DNA from: Nocardia sp. BMG111209 | GTDB taxonomy: Bacteria; Actinomycetota; Actinomycetes; Mycobacteriales; Mycobacteriaceae | Length of the DNA: 64,000 bases | Direction: 5' to 3' | NCBI RefSeq assembly: GCF_000381925.1 | Contig: NZ_KB907307.1 | Coordinates: forward strand, 3,224,001 to 3,288,000 | Shown: positions 24,566 through 32,018 of the stretch, in pieces | Layout: each line of letters begins with the position of its first letter | How positions within the stretch are numbered: position 1 is the first letter of the stretch | Made by a program: the position numbers and the translations under genes | Notes under the pieces: model-generated | Seen by the model: the letters and a program-made list of their open reading frames with translations, nothing else | Told to the model about the DNA's origin: nothing | Databases searched by the model: none

Positions 24566-24991
24566 GTGACATCTGCCGACACCACGCGCGGCGAACTCTG
24601 GGAGGCGGGCCTGCGGGTCCGCCGCGAGGTCGTGGGCGCGGAATACGTCGACCGGGCGCTGGCCGGCGCCGACGACTTCCAGTTGCCCATGCAGGAACTC
24701 GTCACCGAGTACTGCTGGGGCACGGTGTGGACGCGCGACGGGCTGGACCGCCGCACCCGCTCGATGCTGAATCTGGCAATGCTGACCACGCTCAACCGCT
24801 CGGCCGAATTCGCCACCCACGTACGCGGCGCGCTCACCAACGGGGTCACCGAGGAGGAGATCCGGGAAGTGCTGCTGCAGGCCACGATCTACGCCGGGGT
24901 GCCTGCCGGGGTGGAGGCGTTCCGGATCGCCGGGCCGATCCTGGCCGAGCACCGGGCCGCGCAGGCCGAGGCCGAGGAGTCCCGGGCATGA
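24566..24991 (+). CDS. carboxymuconolactone decarboxylase family protein
   Basis: A 141-residue CMD-family protein. The conserved core LNLAMLTTLNRSAEFATHV and NGVTEEEIREVLLQATIYAG matches the PcaC type, including the histidine of EFATHVRGAL, and the redox CxxC of the AhpD branch is missing. True 4-carboxymuconolactone decarboxylases act in protocatechuate catabolism, but no other gene of that path is present. It more likely handles a lactone or beta-keto acid of the local pathway. GTG start with GGAAAGGA upstream, 39 bases after the SDR. Confidence 0.88.
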   Translation: MTSADTTRGELWEAGLRVRREVVGAEYVDRALAGADDFQLPMQELVTEYCWGTVWTRDGLDRRTRSMLNLAMLTTLNRSAEFATHVRGALTNGVTEEEIREVLLQATIYAGVPAGVEAFRIAGPILAEHRAAQAEAEESRA

Positions 24992-25044
24992 GCGGTCAGG
25001 GGCCGGAGGCGGCAGCGGAGCGTCACCACGGAGGCCACCCGTCC

Positions 25045-25959
25045 ATGCCCGATGGAAACAGCATGAGTGAAACCGTCTCCGGCCCGGTCGCTTTCATCGG
25101 ACTGGGCAATATGGGCACGCCGATGTCGCGGCGCCTGGTCGAGGCCGGGATCGACGTGGTCGGCTTCGATCCGGCCGAATCCGCCCGCGCCGCACTGGTT
25201 TCCGCCGGTGGCCGGGTCGCGGACACCGCGGCCGCGGCGGTCACGGGCGCGGAGTACGTGATCCTGATGCTGCCGACCTCGGCGATCGTGGAGGCGGTGC
25301 TCGGTGACGAGGCGGTGCTGGCCGAACTCGTGCCCGGCACCGTGGTCGTCGATATGAGTTCCTCGGAACCCGAATCGACCCAACGGCTTTCGGCCGCGCT
25401 GGCGGAGCGGAAGATCCTGCTGGTCGACGCCCCGGTCTCCGGCGGCGTGGCCGGTGCGAACGCGGGCACGCTGGCGCTGATCGCCGGCGGCCCGGCCGAG
25501 GCCATCGCCCGGGTCGCCGGGCTGCTGGCGCCGCTGGGCCGGTTGCAGCACGTCGGCGCGAGCGGCGCCGGGCACGCGGTGAAGGCGATCAACAACCTGA
25601 TGTCGGCGATCCACCTGCTGGGTTCGTCGGAGGGGGTCGCGATCGGGCAGCGCTTCGGCGTGGATCCGGCGGTGCTGATCGACACCATCAACATCTCCTC
25701 CGGGCGCAGCGCCTCCACCGAACTCAAGTTCCCGAAGTTCATCCTGCCCGGCACCTACGACTCGGGTTTCGCGATGACGTTGATGGTCAAGGACATTCGC
25801 ATCGCGACGGGGCTGGCGGCGGCGGTCGGCGCGCAGACCCCGTTGAGCGAGCGGGCCGTGGAACTGTGGGCGGCGGCGCTCGGCGACCTCGGCCCCGGCT
25901 CGGACCAGACCGATATCGCCCGCTGGGCCGGCGTGACGCACGACACCGATCCGGCCTGA
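25045..25959 (+). CDS. NAD(P)-dependent oxidoreductase, 3-hydroxyisobutyrate dehydrogenase family
   Basis: A 304-residue beta-hydroxyacid dehydrogenase. The N-terminal Rossmann motif is FIGLGNMGTPMSRRL, the substrate loop is DAPVSGGVAGANAGTLA and the catalytic lysine lies in GHAVKAINNLM. It would oxidise a 3-hydroxyisobutyrate-like acid, which suits branched-chain degradation next to a methylmalonyl-type mutase. I chose the ATG at 25045 for the GGAGG 10 bases ahead; an ATG at 25063 (MSETVSG) with GGAAA is almost as good. Last gene before a strong bidirectional terminator. Confidence 0.92.
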   Translation: MPDGNSMSETVSGPVAFIGLGNMGTPMSRRLVEAGIDVVGFDPAESARAALVSAGGRVADTAAAAVTGAEYVILMLPTSAIVEAVLGDEAVLAELVPGTVVVDMSSSEPESTQRLSAALAERKILLVDAPVSGGVAGANAGTLALIAGGPAEAIARVAGLLAPLGRLQHVGASGAGHAVKAINNLMSAIHLLGSSEGVAIGQRFGVDPAVLIDTINISSGRSASTELKFPKFILPGTYDSGFAMTLMVKDIRIATGLAAAVGAQTPLSERAVELWAAALGDLGPGSDQTDIARWAGVTHDTDPA

Positions 25960-26005
25960 GTCCCACCGGCCGGGTGCGGTGGATCACGCACCACCACAAC
26001 AGCTT

Positions 26006-26041
26006 CCGGAGCCCCTCGGCCGAATTGCCGAGGGGCTCCGG
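26006..26041. terminator. bidirectional terminator between convergent genes
   Basis: A perfect 15-bp stem (CCGGAGCCCCTCGGC pairing with GCCGAGGGGCTCCGG) around a 6-base loop, CGAATT. It sits between the dehydrogenase ending at 25959 and the MarR gene ending at 26045 and can serve both. Confidence 0.85.
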
Positions 26042-26044
26042 TCG

Positions 26045-26521
26045 TCAGCCCGCCCGCCGCGAATCCGCCGCGCGGGGCCAGGACCGGCCCTCCATGCGCT
26101 CGATGTCGACGTTGAACCGCCGCAGGTAGGCGGCGAACTCCGCGATGTCCGCGTCGGACCAGTCCTCGAACACCTGGCTCAGGCCCGCGATGTTGCCGAG
26201 CCGTTCCAGCTCCAGCCGCCGCATCCCCTCCGCGGTGATCCGGAATTTGCGCGCGATGCCGCCGTCCGGATCCGGGATGCGCTCGACGATCCCGACCCGC
26301 CGCATGGCGGCGGTCTGCCGGTTCAGCGTGGAGGCGTCGAGCCCGAACGCGTCGCTGAGCTGACCGATCGACATCGGTCCCTCGTCGCGGATCCGGCTGA
26401 GCAGCACGTAGGCGCTGTAGCGATCCAGTGCCGCGCCCTCGCGGCGGCGCGAGGTGCCCGGGTTCATCCGCCGCCCGAGCAGCATCGTCTCCAGCTCGAT
26501 GTCCGGTATGGGCCTGTCCAT
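26045..26521 (-). CDS. MarR family transcriptional regulator
   Basis: A 158-residue winged-helix regulator with helix-turn-helix PMSIGQLSDAFGLDASTLNR and wing RRVGIVERIPDPDGGIARKF. MarR proteins usually repress a divergent transporter or enzyme until a small phenolic or other ligand binds. It is divergent from the MFS exporter at 26665 with palindromes between, so it probably controls that gene and itself. AAGGA lies 6 bases ahead of the ATG. Confidence 0.9.
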   Translation of the reverse strand: MDRPIPDIELETMLLGRRMNPGTSRRREGAALDRYSAYVLLSRIRDEGPMSIGQLSDAFGLDASTLNRQTAAMRRVGIVERIPDPDGGIARKFRITAEGMRRLELERLGNIAGLSQVFEDWSDADIAEFAAYLRRFNVDIERMEGRSWPRAADSRRAG

Positions 26522-26614
26522 CTCGATCCTTCCCGTTGCGATCGGCTTTGATCGCGGTCCCGCACGGTGCCGCACGAGACGTGCACCACATCTATTTGTG
26601 CATCATACACATTC

Positions 26615-26629
26615 TATGTACGGTACATA
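26615..26629. promoter_or_regulatory. palindrome, candidate MarR operator
   Basis: TATGTAC-G-GTACATA is a perfect inverted repeat with 7-base arms in the AT-rich 143-base gap between the divergent MarR and MFS genes. A weaker TGTG...CACA pair lies at 26597-26611. Position suggests autoregulation and control of the transporter. Confidence 0.55.
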
Positions 26630-26664
26630 TAGTTGACTTTCGTCCAGAGGGAAAGAAGCACTCC

Positions 26665-28134
26665 ATGCACGCATCGACCCCGGTCAGGTCCGGCAGCATC
26701 CTCGCGGTGCTCGCCTACACCGGCATCGTGGCGTCGCTGATGCAGACGCTGGTGGTGCCGCTGCTCGGCCAGCTGCCCACGATCCTGCACAGCAACGCGT
26801 CCACCACCGCCTGGGTGGTCACCATCACCCTGCTCGTCGGCGCCGTCGCGACCCCCGTCGCCGGACGCCTCGGCGACATGCTCGGCAAGCGCCGCATGCT
26901 GATCGTCTCGACCGTGCCGCTGGCGATCGGTTCCGTGATCGCCGCACTCGCCGTCAACGCGCCGATGATGATCGTCGGCCGCGGCCTGCAGGGCCTCGGC
27001 TTCGGCACGATTCCGCTGGCCGTGGCGCTGCTGCGCGACGTGCTGCCGCCGGAGAAGCTCGGCTCGGCCATCGCGCTGATCAGCTCCTCGCTGGGCATCG
27101 GCGGCGCCCTGGGCCTGCCGATCGCCGCCGCCATCACGCAGTACAGCAACTGGCGGGTGCTGTTCTGGGCCGCCGCCGCACTGGTCCTCGTCGCGACCGT
27201 CCTGATCACCGTGGTCGTCCCGGAGGGCACCGCCGAGGGCCCGCGCGGCCGCTTCGACGGCGCCGGCGCGGTACTGCTCGGCGGCGGGCTGGTCTGCCTG
27301 CTGCTCGGCGTTTCCAAGGGCGCGTCCTGGGGCTGGACCAGCGGTTCCATCCTCGGCCTGTTCGGCGGCGCGATCGTGCTGCTGCTGATCTGGGGCGCGT
27401 GGGAGCTGCGGTCCGCCGAGCCGCTGGTCGATCTGCGGATCACCGCGCGGCCGCAGGTGCTGGTCACCAATATCGCGACCGTCGCCATCGGCGTCGGCAT
27501 GTACGCCCTGCAGCTGAGCGTCCCGCAGTTGCTGCAGCTGCCGAAGGCGCTGGGTTACGGCCTGGGCCAGTCGATGCTGGCCACCGGCCTGTGGATGGCC
27601 CCGGCCGGCGTCATGATGATGCTGATCTCGCCGGTCGGCGCGAAGCTGTCCGCGCTGCGCGGGCCCAAGGTGACGCTCGCCACCGGCGCGGCCGTCATGG
27701 CCATCGGCTACGCGGCGGGCCTGGGCCTGATGCACCACGCGTGGGGCCTGCTGATCGTCAACATCATCGCCAGCTCCGGCGTCGGCTTCGCCTACGGCGC
27801 GATGCCCGCCCTGATCATGGGTGCGGTGCCGCAGTCGGAGACCGCCGCCGCCAACGGGTTCAACACCCTGATGCGGTCGGTCGGCACCTCGATCTCCTCC
27901 GCGGTGATCGGCGCGGTCCTGGCCACCATGAGCGTGACCCTCGGCGGACATGTCTTCCCGACCGAGCACGGCTTCCGGGTCACCTTCCTGATCGGCGCCG
28001 GGGTCTGCTTCGTCGCCACGGTGATCTGCCTGCTGATCCCGGTCCGCCGGGTGGTCACCGACAAGCCGGCCGCCGCCGCGGCCGCCGAGCTCGCGGAGAT
28101 CGACGCGGAAGCAGCCGAGGTCGCGCACGCCTGA
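26665..28134 (+). CDS. MFS drug:proton antiporter, DHA2-type
   Basis: A 489-residue membrane protein with about 14 hydrophobic spans. It has the cytoplasmic loop motif GRLGDMLGKRRML (motif A) and the export-linked tract LGIGGALGLPIAAAI (motif C). DHA2 (EmrB/QacA) members export hydrophobic toxic compounds. The C-terminal tail is alanine/glutamate-rich. ATG at 26665 after GAGGGAAAG; the frame open further upstream overlaps the promoter. Under likely MarR control and followed by a nested hairpin. Confidence 0.9.
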   Translation: MHASTPVRSGSILAVLAYTGIVASLMQTLVVPLLGQLPTILHSNASTTAWVVTITLLVGAVATPVAGRLGDMLGKRRMLIVSTVPLAIGSVIAALAVNAPMMIVGRGLQGLGFGTIPLAVALLRDVLPPEKLGSAIALISSSLGIGGALGLPIAAAITQYSNWRVLFWAAAALVLVATVLITVVVPEGTAEGPRGRFDGAGAVLLGGGLVCLLLGVSKGASWGWTSGSILGLFGGAIVLLLIWGAWELRSAEPLVDLRITARPQVLVTNIATVAIGVGMYALQLSVPQLLQLPKALGYGLGQSMLATGLWMAPAGVMMMLISPVGAKLSALRGPKVTLATGAAVMAIGYAAGLGLMHHAWGLLIVNIIASSGVGFAYGAMPALIMGAVPQSETAAANGFNTLMRSVGTSISSAVIGAVLATMSVTLGGHVFPTEHGFRVTFLIGAGVCFVATVICLLIPVRRVVTDKPAAAAAAELAEIDAEAAEVAHA

Positions 28135-28177
28135 TAGTTACCGCCGCGTGCTAGCCACCCGCGGCCGAACGGGGACA

Positions 28178-28226
28178 GGATGGCACCCGGAGCCGGTGAT
28201 CACGCCGGCGCGGACGGGTGCCATCC
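28178..28226. terminator. nested hairpin between MFS and SDR genes
   Basis: An outer perfect 12-bp inverted repeat (GGATGGCACCCG with CGGGTGCCATCC) encloses a second stem, GCCGG/CCGGC, around TGATCACG. It lies 44 bases after the MFS stop and 50 bases before the SDR start. It could terminate the MFS transcript or act as a leader structure for the SDR. Confidence 0.5.
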
Positions 28227-28276
28227 ACCGTCGAGGGCCACAACTGAACACCGGACCATCGACCCTAGGAGATCCC

Positions 28277-29035
28277 TTGAGCACCAACAGTTTCGAAGAA
28301 CGCGTCGCGATCGTCACCGGCGCCGGATCCGGTATCGGCCGGGCCGTGGCGCAGGCGTTCGCCCGGGTGGGCGCCCACGTCGTGGTGTCCGATATCGACG
28401 GCACCGCCGCGGAGAAGGCCGCCGCCGACATCGGCGACGCGGCGGTCCCGGTCACCACCGACATCGCCGACGAGGACTCGGTACAGGGGGCCGTGCGCCG
28501 CGCGCTGGACGTGTTCGGCCGCATCGACGTGCTGTGCAACAACGCCGGCATCATGGACCGGATGCAGCTGCCGGCGGATACGCCGATCGATCTCTGGGAG
28601 CGGGTGCTGCGGGTCAACCTCACCGGCACCTTCCTGATGACCAAGGCGGTACTGCCGCACATGCTGGCCGCGGGCCACGGCGTGATCGTCAACACCGCGT
28701 CGGAGGCCGGGATCCGCGGCGCGGCGGCCGGGGTCGCCTACACCGCCTCCAAGCACGGCGTGATCGGCCTGACCAAGAATGTGGCCTGGGCGTACGCGAA
28801 GGACGGGATCCGCTGCAACGCGATCCTGCCGGGTCCCACGATGACCAACATCGCGAAATCGTCCGACGACTTCGACCGGGTCGGCGCGGCGCGGCTGTAT
28901 CCGGTGATCTCGCTGGGTGAGCGCCCGGCCGCGCCGGAGGAACAGGCCGACGTGGCGGTGTTCCTGGCCTCGGACGCCGCGATCAACATCAACGGCGCGA
29001 TCCTGCCGGTCGACGGCGGGTGGAGCGCGGCCTGA
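28277..29035 (+). CDS. short-chain dehydrogenase/reductase
   Basis: A 252-residue classical SDR with GAGSGIG cofactor loop, CNNAGI, NTASEAG serine and YTASK. The C-terminal LPVDGGWSAA is the usual glucose/3-ketoacyl reductase ending. The acidic SDID after strand 2 points to NAD(H). Start TTG at 28277 with AGGAG 5 bases ahead; no ATG or GTG gives the complete Rossmann motif with a ribosome site. Substrate unknown. It may be co-expressed with the MFS exporter if the hairpin between them is not a full terminator. Confidence 0.88.
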   Translation: MSTNSFEERVAIVTGAGSGIGRAVAQAFARVGAHVVVSDIDGTAAEKAAADIGDAAVPVTTDIADEDSVQGAVRRALDVFGRIDVLCNNAGIMDRMQLPADTPIDLWERVLRVNLTGTFLMTKAVLPHMLAAGHGVIVNTASEAGIRGAAAGVAYTASKHGVIGLTKNVAWAYAKDGIRCNAILPGPTMTNIAKSSDDFDRVGAARLYPVISLGERPAAPEEQADVAVFLASDAAININGAILPVDGGWSAA

Positions 29036-29051
29036 CCGGGCGGCGGCCGGA

Positions 29052-30329
29052 TCAACCGGCCGCCGGTTGCACGATCCGGTCCGCGCTCGCCGGGCCCGCG
29101 ACGACGGGTTCGAGGTGGCGGCGGGTCTTGCGGCGCGAGACCAGGATTCCGGCGCAGGCGATCGCCCAGATCGGATACTGCACCAGCCAGGCCAGCCGGA
29201 ACGCGTCGAAGGTGTAGCCGCCCGCGCGGCCGAGGACCAGGCCCATCCCCTCGATCGCCAGCAGGGTTCCGAGGAAGCCGCCGATGTTCACGATGCCCTG
29301 CGCGGTGCCGAGCGTACTGCCGGGGTGGAAGGTGCGCGCGTAGTCGAATCCGACGTTCGAGCCGGGGCCGCCGACGGATATCACCACCACCAGCAGCACG
29401 AGCAGCCAGCGCGGCGCGGGCCCGTCCAGCGTCAGCACCGTCGTCCACATCGCGACCCCGGCCGCCATGATGCCCAGCACCAGCTGGGACCTCCGCAGCG
29501 GGAAGCGGCCGCACAACTCGCCGACCAACGGCCCGGCGACGAGGGCGACCGCGACCGACACGGTCAGCAGCCAGCCCGCCGCCGACTGCGAGAAGCCTTG
29601 GGCCGAAACGAGATACGGCACTCCCCACATCAGCGCGAACGTGGTCGTGGAGAACATCGTCCCCATGTGGGTGAAGAAGCCCAGCCGGGTGCCGGGATGC
29701 CGCCACAGCGCGCGCACCCGGCCACCCAGCTGCCGCAGTCCCGCGGGCGCCGCGCGGACCTCGGCGGAGCCGGGAGGCAGATCGCGTACCAGCAGGACGG
29801 CCGGGATCGCACCGGCGAGGCCGAGGGCCGCCACCGCGGTGTAGGCCGGTGACCAGCCGGCGATGTGCAGCAGCGCGAGGAACGGGACCGCCGACAGGAT
29901 CTGGCCGAGCTGTCCGAGCATCGCGGTGAGCTGGGAGATCAGCGGCACCCGCCGCGGCGGGAACCAGCGCGGCACCAGCCGCAGCACCGAGATGAAGGTG
30001 CAGGCGTCGCCGCAGCCCACCAGGACCCGCCCGATGATCGCCAGCGACAGCGTCCCGGTCGCGGCCAGCAGCGCCTGACCGCACGCCATCACCACCGCGC
30101 CGGCCACGACCATCGCCCGCGAGCCGAATCGGTCCAGCATCAGCCCGGCCGGGATCTGCATGCCCGCGTACACGATCACCTGCAGCACCACGAATTCCGA
30201 GAGCACCGACGGCCCGGCGTGGAAGCGATCCGCCGCGGCCAGTCCGGACACGCCGAACGAGGTGCGCTGCAACACCGCGATCACGTAGACCGAAACACCG
30301 ACACCCCAGACCAGATACGCACGCCTCAT
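29052..30329 (-). CDS. MFS transporter
   Basis: A 425-residue membrane protein of about 12 spans with loop motif GLMLDRFGSRAMVVAG. The GTQ- and GNVGFDY-like tracts (LGTAQGIVNIGG, GGPGSNVGFDYART) recall NarK/hexuronate-type and other anion symporters in actinobacteria. The substrate cannot be stated. It ends 16 bases from the convergent SDR and is divergent from the acetyltransferase. It marks the boundary between the accessory left half and the conserved right half. Confidence 0.85.
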   Translation of the reverse strand: MRRAYLVWGVGVSVYVIAVLQRTSFGVSGLAAADRFHAGPSVLSEFVVLQVIVYAGMQIPAGLMLDRFGSRAMVVAGAVVMACGQALLAATGTLSLAIIGRVLVGCGDACTFISVLRLVPRWFPPRRVPLISQLTAMLGQLGQILSAVPFLALLHIAGWSPAYTAVAALGLAGAIPAVLLVRDLPPGSAEVRAAPAGLRQLGGRVRALWRHPGTRLGFFTHMGTMFSTTTFALMWGVPYLVSAQGFSQSAAGWLLTVSVAVALVAGPLVGELCGRFPLRRSQLVLGIMAAGVAMWTTVLTLDGPAPRWLLVLLVVVISVGGPGSNVGFDYARTFHPGSTLGTAQGIVNIGGFLGTLLAIEGMGLVLGRAGGYTFDAFRLAWLVQYPIWAIACAGILVSRRKTRRHLEPVVAGPASADRIVQPAAG

Positions 30330-30526
30330 CACCGGACAGCCTAATTCATCCCATGATCCTTCGAACACCCAGCGCCGCCCCGACCTCGGGAATCGCGGTG
30401 CCACAGCCGATCTCGACCGCGAGCACGGCCCGGACGCGGCCCACCCCCGATACACTGCGTAGTACATCCGTGATATCGCCGCGCCACGCGGCGAGCGCCT
30501 GCCGGCATCGGGCGGAAGGGGCACAC

Positions 30527-31126
30527 ATGAGCGTTCCGGCACCCGACGCGGCGGCCGGGCACCCACCGGCGGAGTCGGTGGAGATGTCCACCGCGGGAGG
30601 CATTCTCGTCGACCGCGCCGGGCTGTGGGATGCCGAGGCGCTCGGTGATGTCGCCGCCGCGACGTTTCCGCTGGCCTGTCCGCCGGATCTGGCCGCGGCC
30701 GATATCGAGGTGTTCATCGCCGATGCGCTGTCCGGCGACCGGTTCGGCGAATACCTCACCGACCCCCGGCGGATCGTCCTGAAGGCCGCCGACCACGCCG
30801 AGATCGTCGGCTACACCATGCTCGTGACCGGTGAGCCCGCCGATCCCGATGTCGCGCAGGCGGTGTCGGGGCGACCGGCGCTGGAGCTGAACAAGATGTA
30901 CGTCCTGCCCGGCCACCACGGCGGCGAGGTGGCCGTTGCGCTGATGCGGGCGGCGGTCGACACCGCCCGCGACCTCGGCTGCGCCGGTCTGTGGCTCGGG
31001 GTGAACCAGGAGAATCTGCGGGCCCAGCGCTTCTACGCCAAGCACGGTTTCCGGACCGTCGGCACTCGCGATTTCACCGTCGGCACGGTCCGGTGCCGCG
31101 ACTTCGTCATGCAACGGCCCCTGTGA
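30527..31126 (+). CDS. GNAT family N-acetyltransferase
   Basis: A 199-residue GNAT protein. The acetyl-CoA pyrophosphate loop region is LPGHHGGEVAVALMRAAV and the C-terminal motif is LGVNQENLRAQRFYAKHGF. It resembles the Rv2669 position and type in M. tuberculosis, the first gene of the conserved block here. Acceptor unknown. The 20-30-residue acidic/alanine leader before the domain is not needed for the fold. GGAAGGGG precedes the ATG; a TACACT hexamer near 30450 may be the promoter. Confidence 0.9.
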   Translation: MSVPAPDAAAGHPPAESVEMSTAGGILVDRAGLWDAEALGDVAAATFPLACPPDLAAADIEVFIADALSGDRFGEYLTDPRRIVLKAADHAEIVGYTMLVTGEPADPDVAQAVSGRPALELNKMYVLPGHHGGEVAVALMRAAVDTARDLGCAGLWLGVNQENLRAQRFYAKHGFRTVGTRDFTVGTVRCRDFVMQRPL

Positions 31127-31138
31127 GACGCGGGCCGA

Positions 31139-31159
31139 GGCGGGCAGGGCCTGCCCGCC
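31139..31159. terminator. bidirectional terminator
   Basis: GGCGGGCAGG-G-CCTGCCCGCC is a 21-base perfect palindrome between the acetyltransferase (ends 31126) and the convergent phosphatase (ends 31167). The innermost pairs would open to form the loop. Confidence 0.65.
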
Positions 31160-31166
31160 GGTCCGC

Positions 31167-31976
31167 TCAGCGCAGCAGTTTCGCCCGCAGCGCGGCGAGG
31201 TCGTCGTCGGTGAGCTTCAGGCCCTGGTGCAGGTAGTTGTCGAAACTGCCGTAGCTGCGGTCGACCTGGTCGAAGGCGGCATCCAGTTCCGGCTGGGTGA
31301 CGCCGTTGACCGCGTCGCCGACCGGGGCGTTGCGGTAGTAGTTCGACAGCAGGAAGTCGTAGTTCACGGTGTCGCGGTCGACGCCCAGCAGGGTCAGCAG
31401 GACCGCCGAGGTCCAGCCGGTGCGGTCCTTACCGGCCGAGCAGTGGTAGAGCACGGCGCCGTCGGTCGCGGCGATATCGCGCAGCACGTTCGCGAATCCC
31501 GCGTTCGCACCGGGCTCGGTGATGAACGCGCGGTACAGGTCCGGGCCCGCGCTGAACGACTTCAGCACGTTCGCCGGATCGCCGCCGATGATGTCGTCCC
31601 AGTTCGCGGTGGCCCCGGCGGGCATCCGGTCGGCGCTGGCGGCGCGTTCGAAGGAGGTGCGCAGATCGTCGACGACCCGCACGTCGTGGCCGGTGAGCGC
31701 GGCCAGGTCGGCGTCGGTGGCCTTACCCAGCTCCGCGGTCCGGAAGACCTTGCCGGAGCGCACGGTACGGCCGTCGGTGGTGCGGTAGCCGCCCAGGTCG
31801 CGCGCGTTGATCACGCCGTCGAGGTGCAGCGACCGATCGTCGACGCCGGTGAGCACCGAACCGGTCGCGGCGGGCGGCTCGGTCGCGGCGGCCGACGCGG
31901 GCAGCAGCAGTCCGGCGCCGGAGGATACGGCGGCGGTCAGCACCAGCGCGGCGCCGAACAGTCGAGTACGGGTCAC
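31167..31976 (-). CDS. secreted tyrosine-protein phosphatase (PtpB-like)
   Basis: A 269-residue phosphatase with signal peptide (ALVLTAAVSSGAGLLLPASAA) and the PTP loop HCSAGKDRTGWT, the PtpB/Y_phosphatase3 signature with extra Lys and Asp in the loop. An early NARDLGGYRT tract is also family-typical. In mycobacteria such enzymes hydrolyse phosphotyrosine and phosphoinositides outside the cell. The GTG start is preceded by GGAAGGAG. It follows zapE by 42 bases on the same strand. Confidence 0.92.
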   Translation of the reverse strand: MTRTRLFGAALVLTAAVSSGAGLLLPASAAATEPPAATGSVLTGVDDRSLHLDGVINARDLGGYRTTDGRTVRSGKVFRTAELGKATDADLAALTGHDVRVVDDLRTSFERAASADRMPAGATANWDDIIGGDPANVLKSFSAGPDLYRAFITEPGANAGFANVLRDIAATDGAVLYHCSAGKDRTGWTSAVLLTLLGVDRDTVNYDFLLSNYYRNAPVGDAVNGVTQPELDAAFDQVDRSYGSFDNYLHQGLKLTDDDLAALRAKLLR

Positions 31977-32018
31977 GATCGAACTCCTTCCACACCCGCG
32001 GTGGCCGCGGGATCGAAA

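Noticed and set aside
24566..24991. Assignment of the CMD-family protein as true 4-carboxymuconolactone decarboxylase (PcaC)
   Set aside because: No other protocatechuate pathway gene is in the window; family membership alone does not show this reaction.
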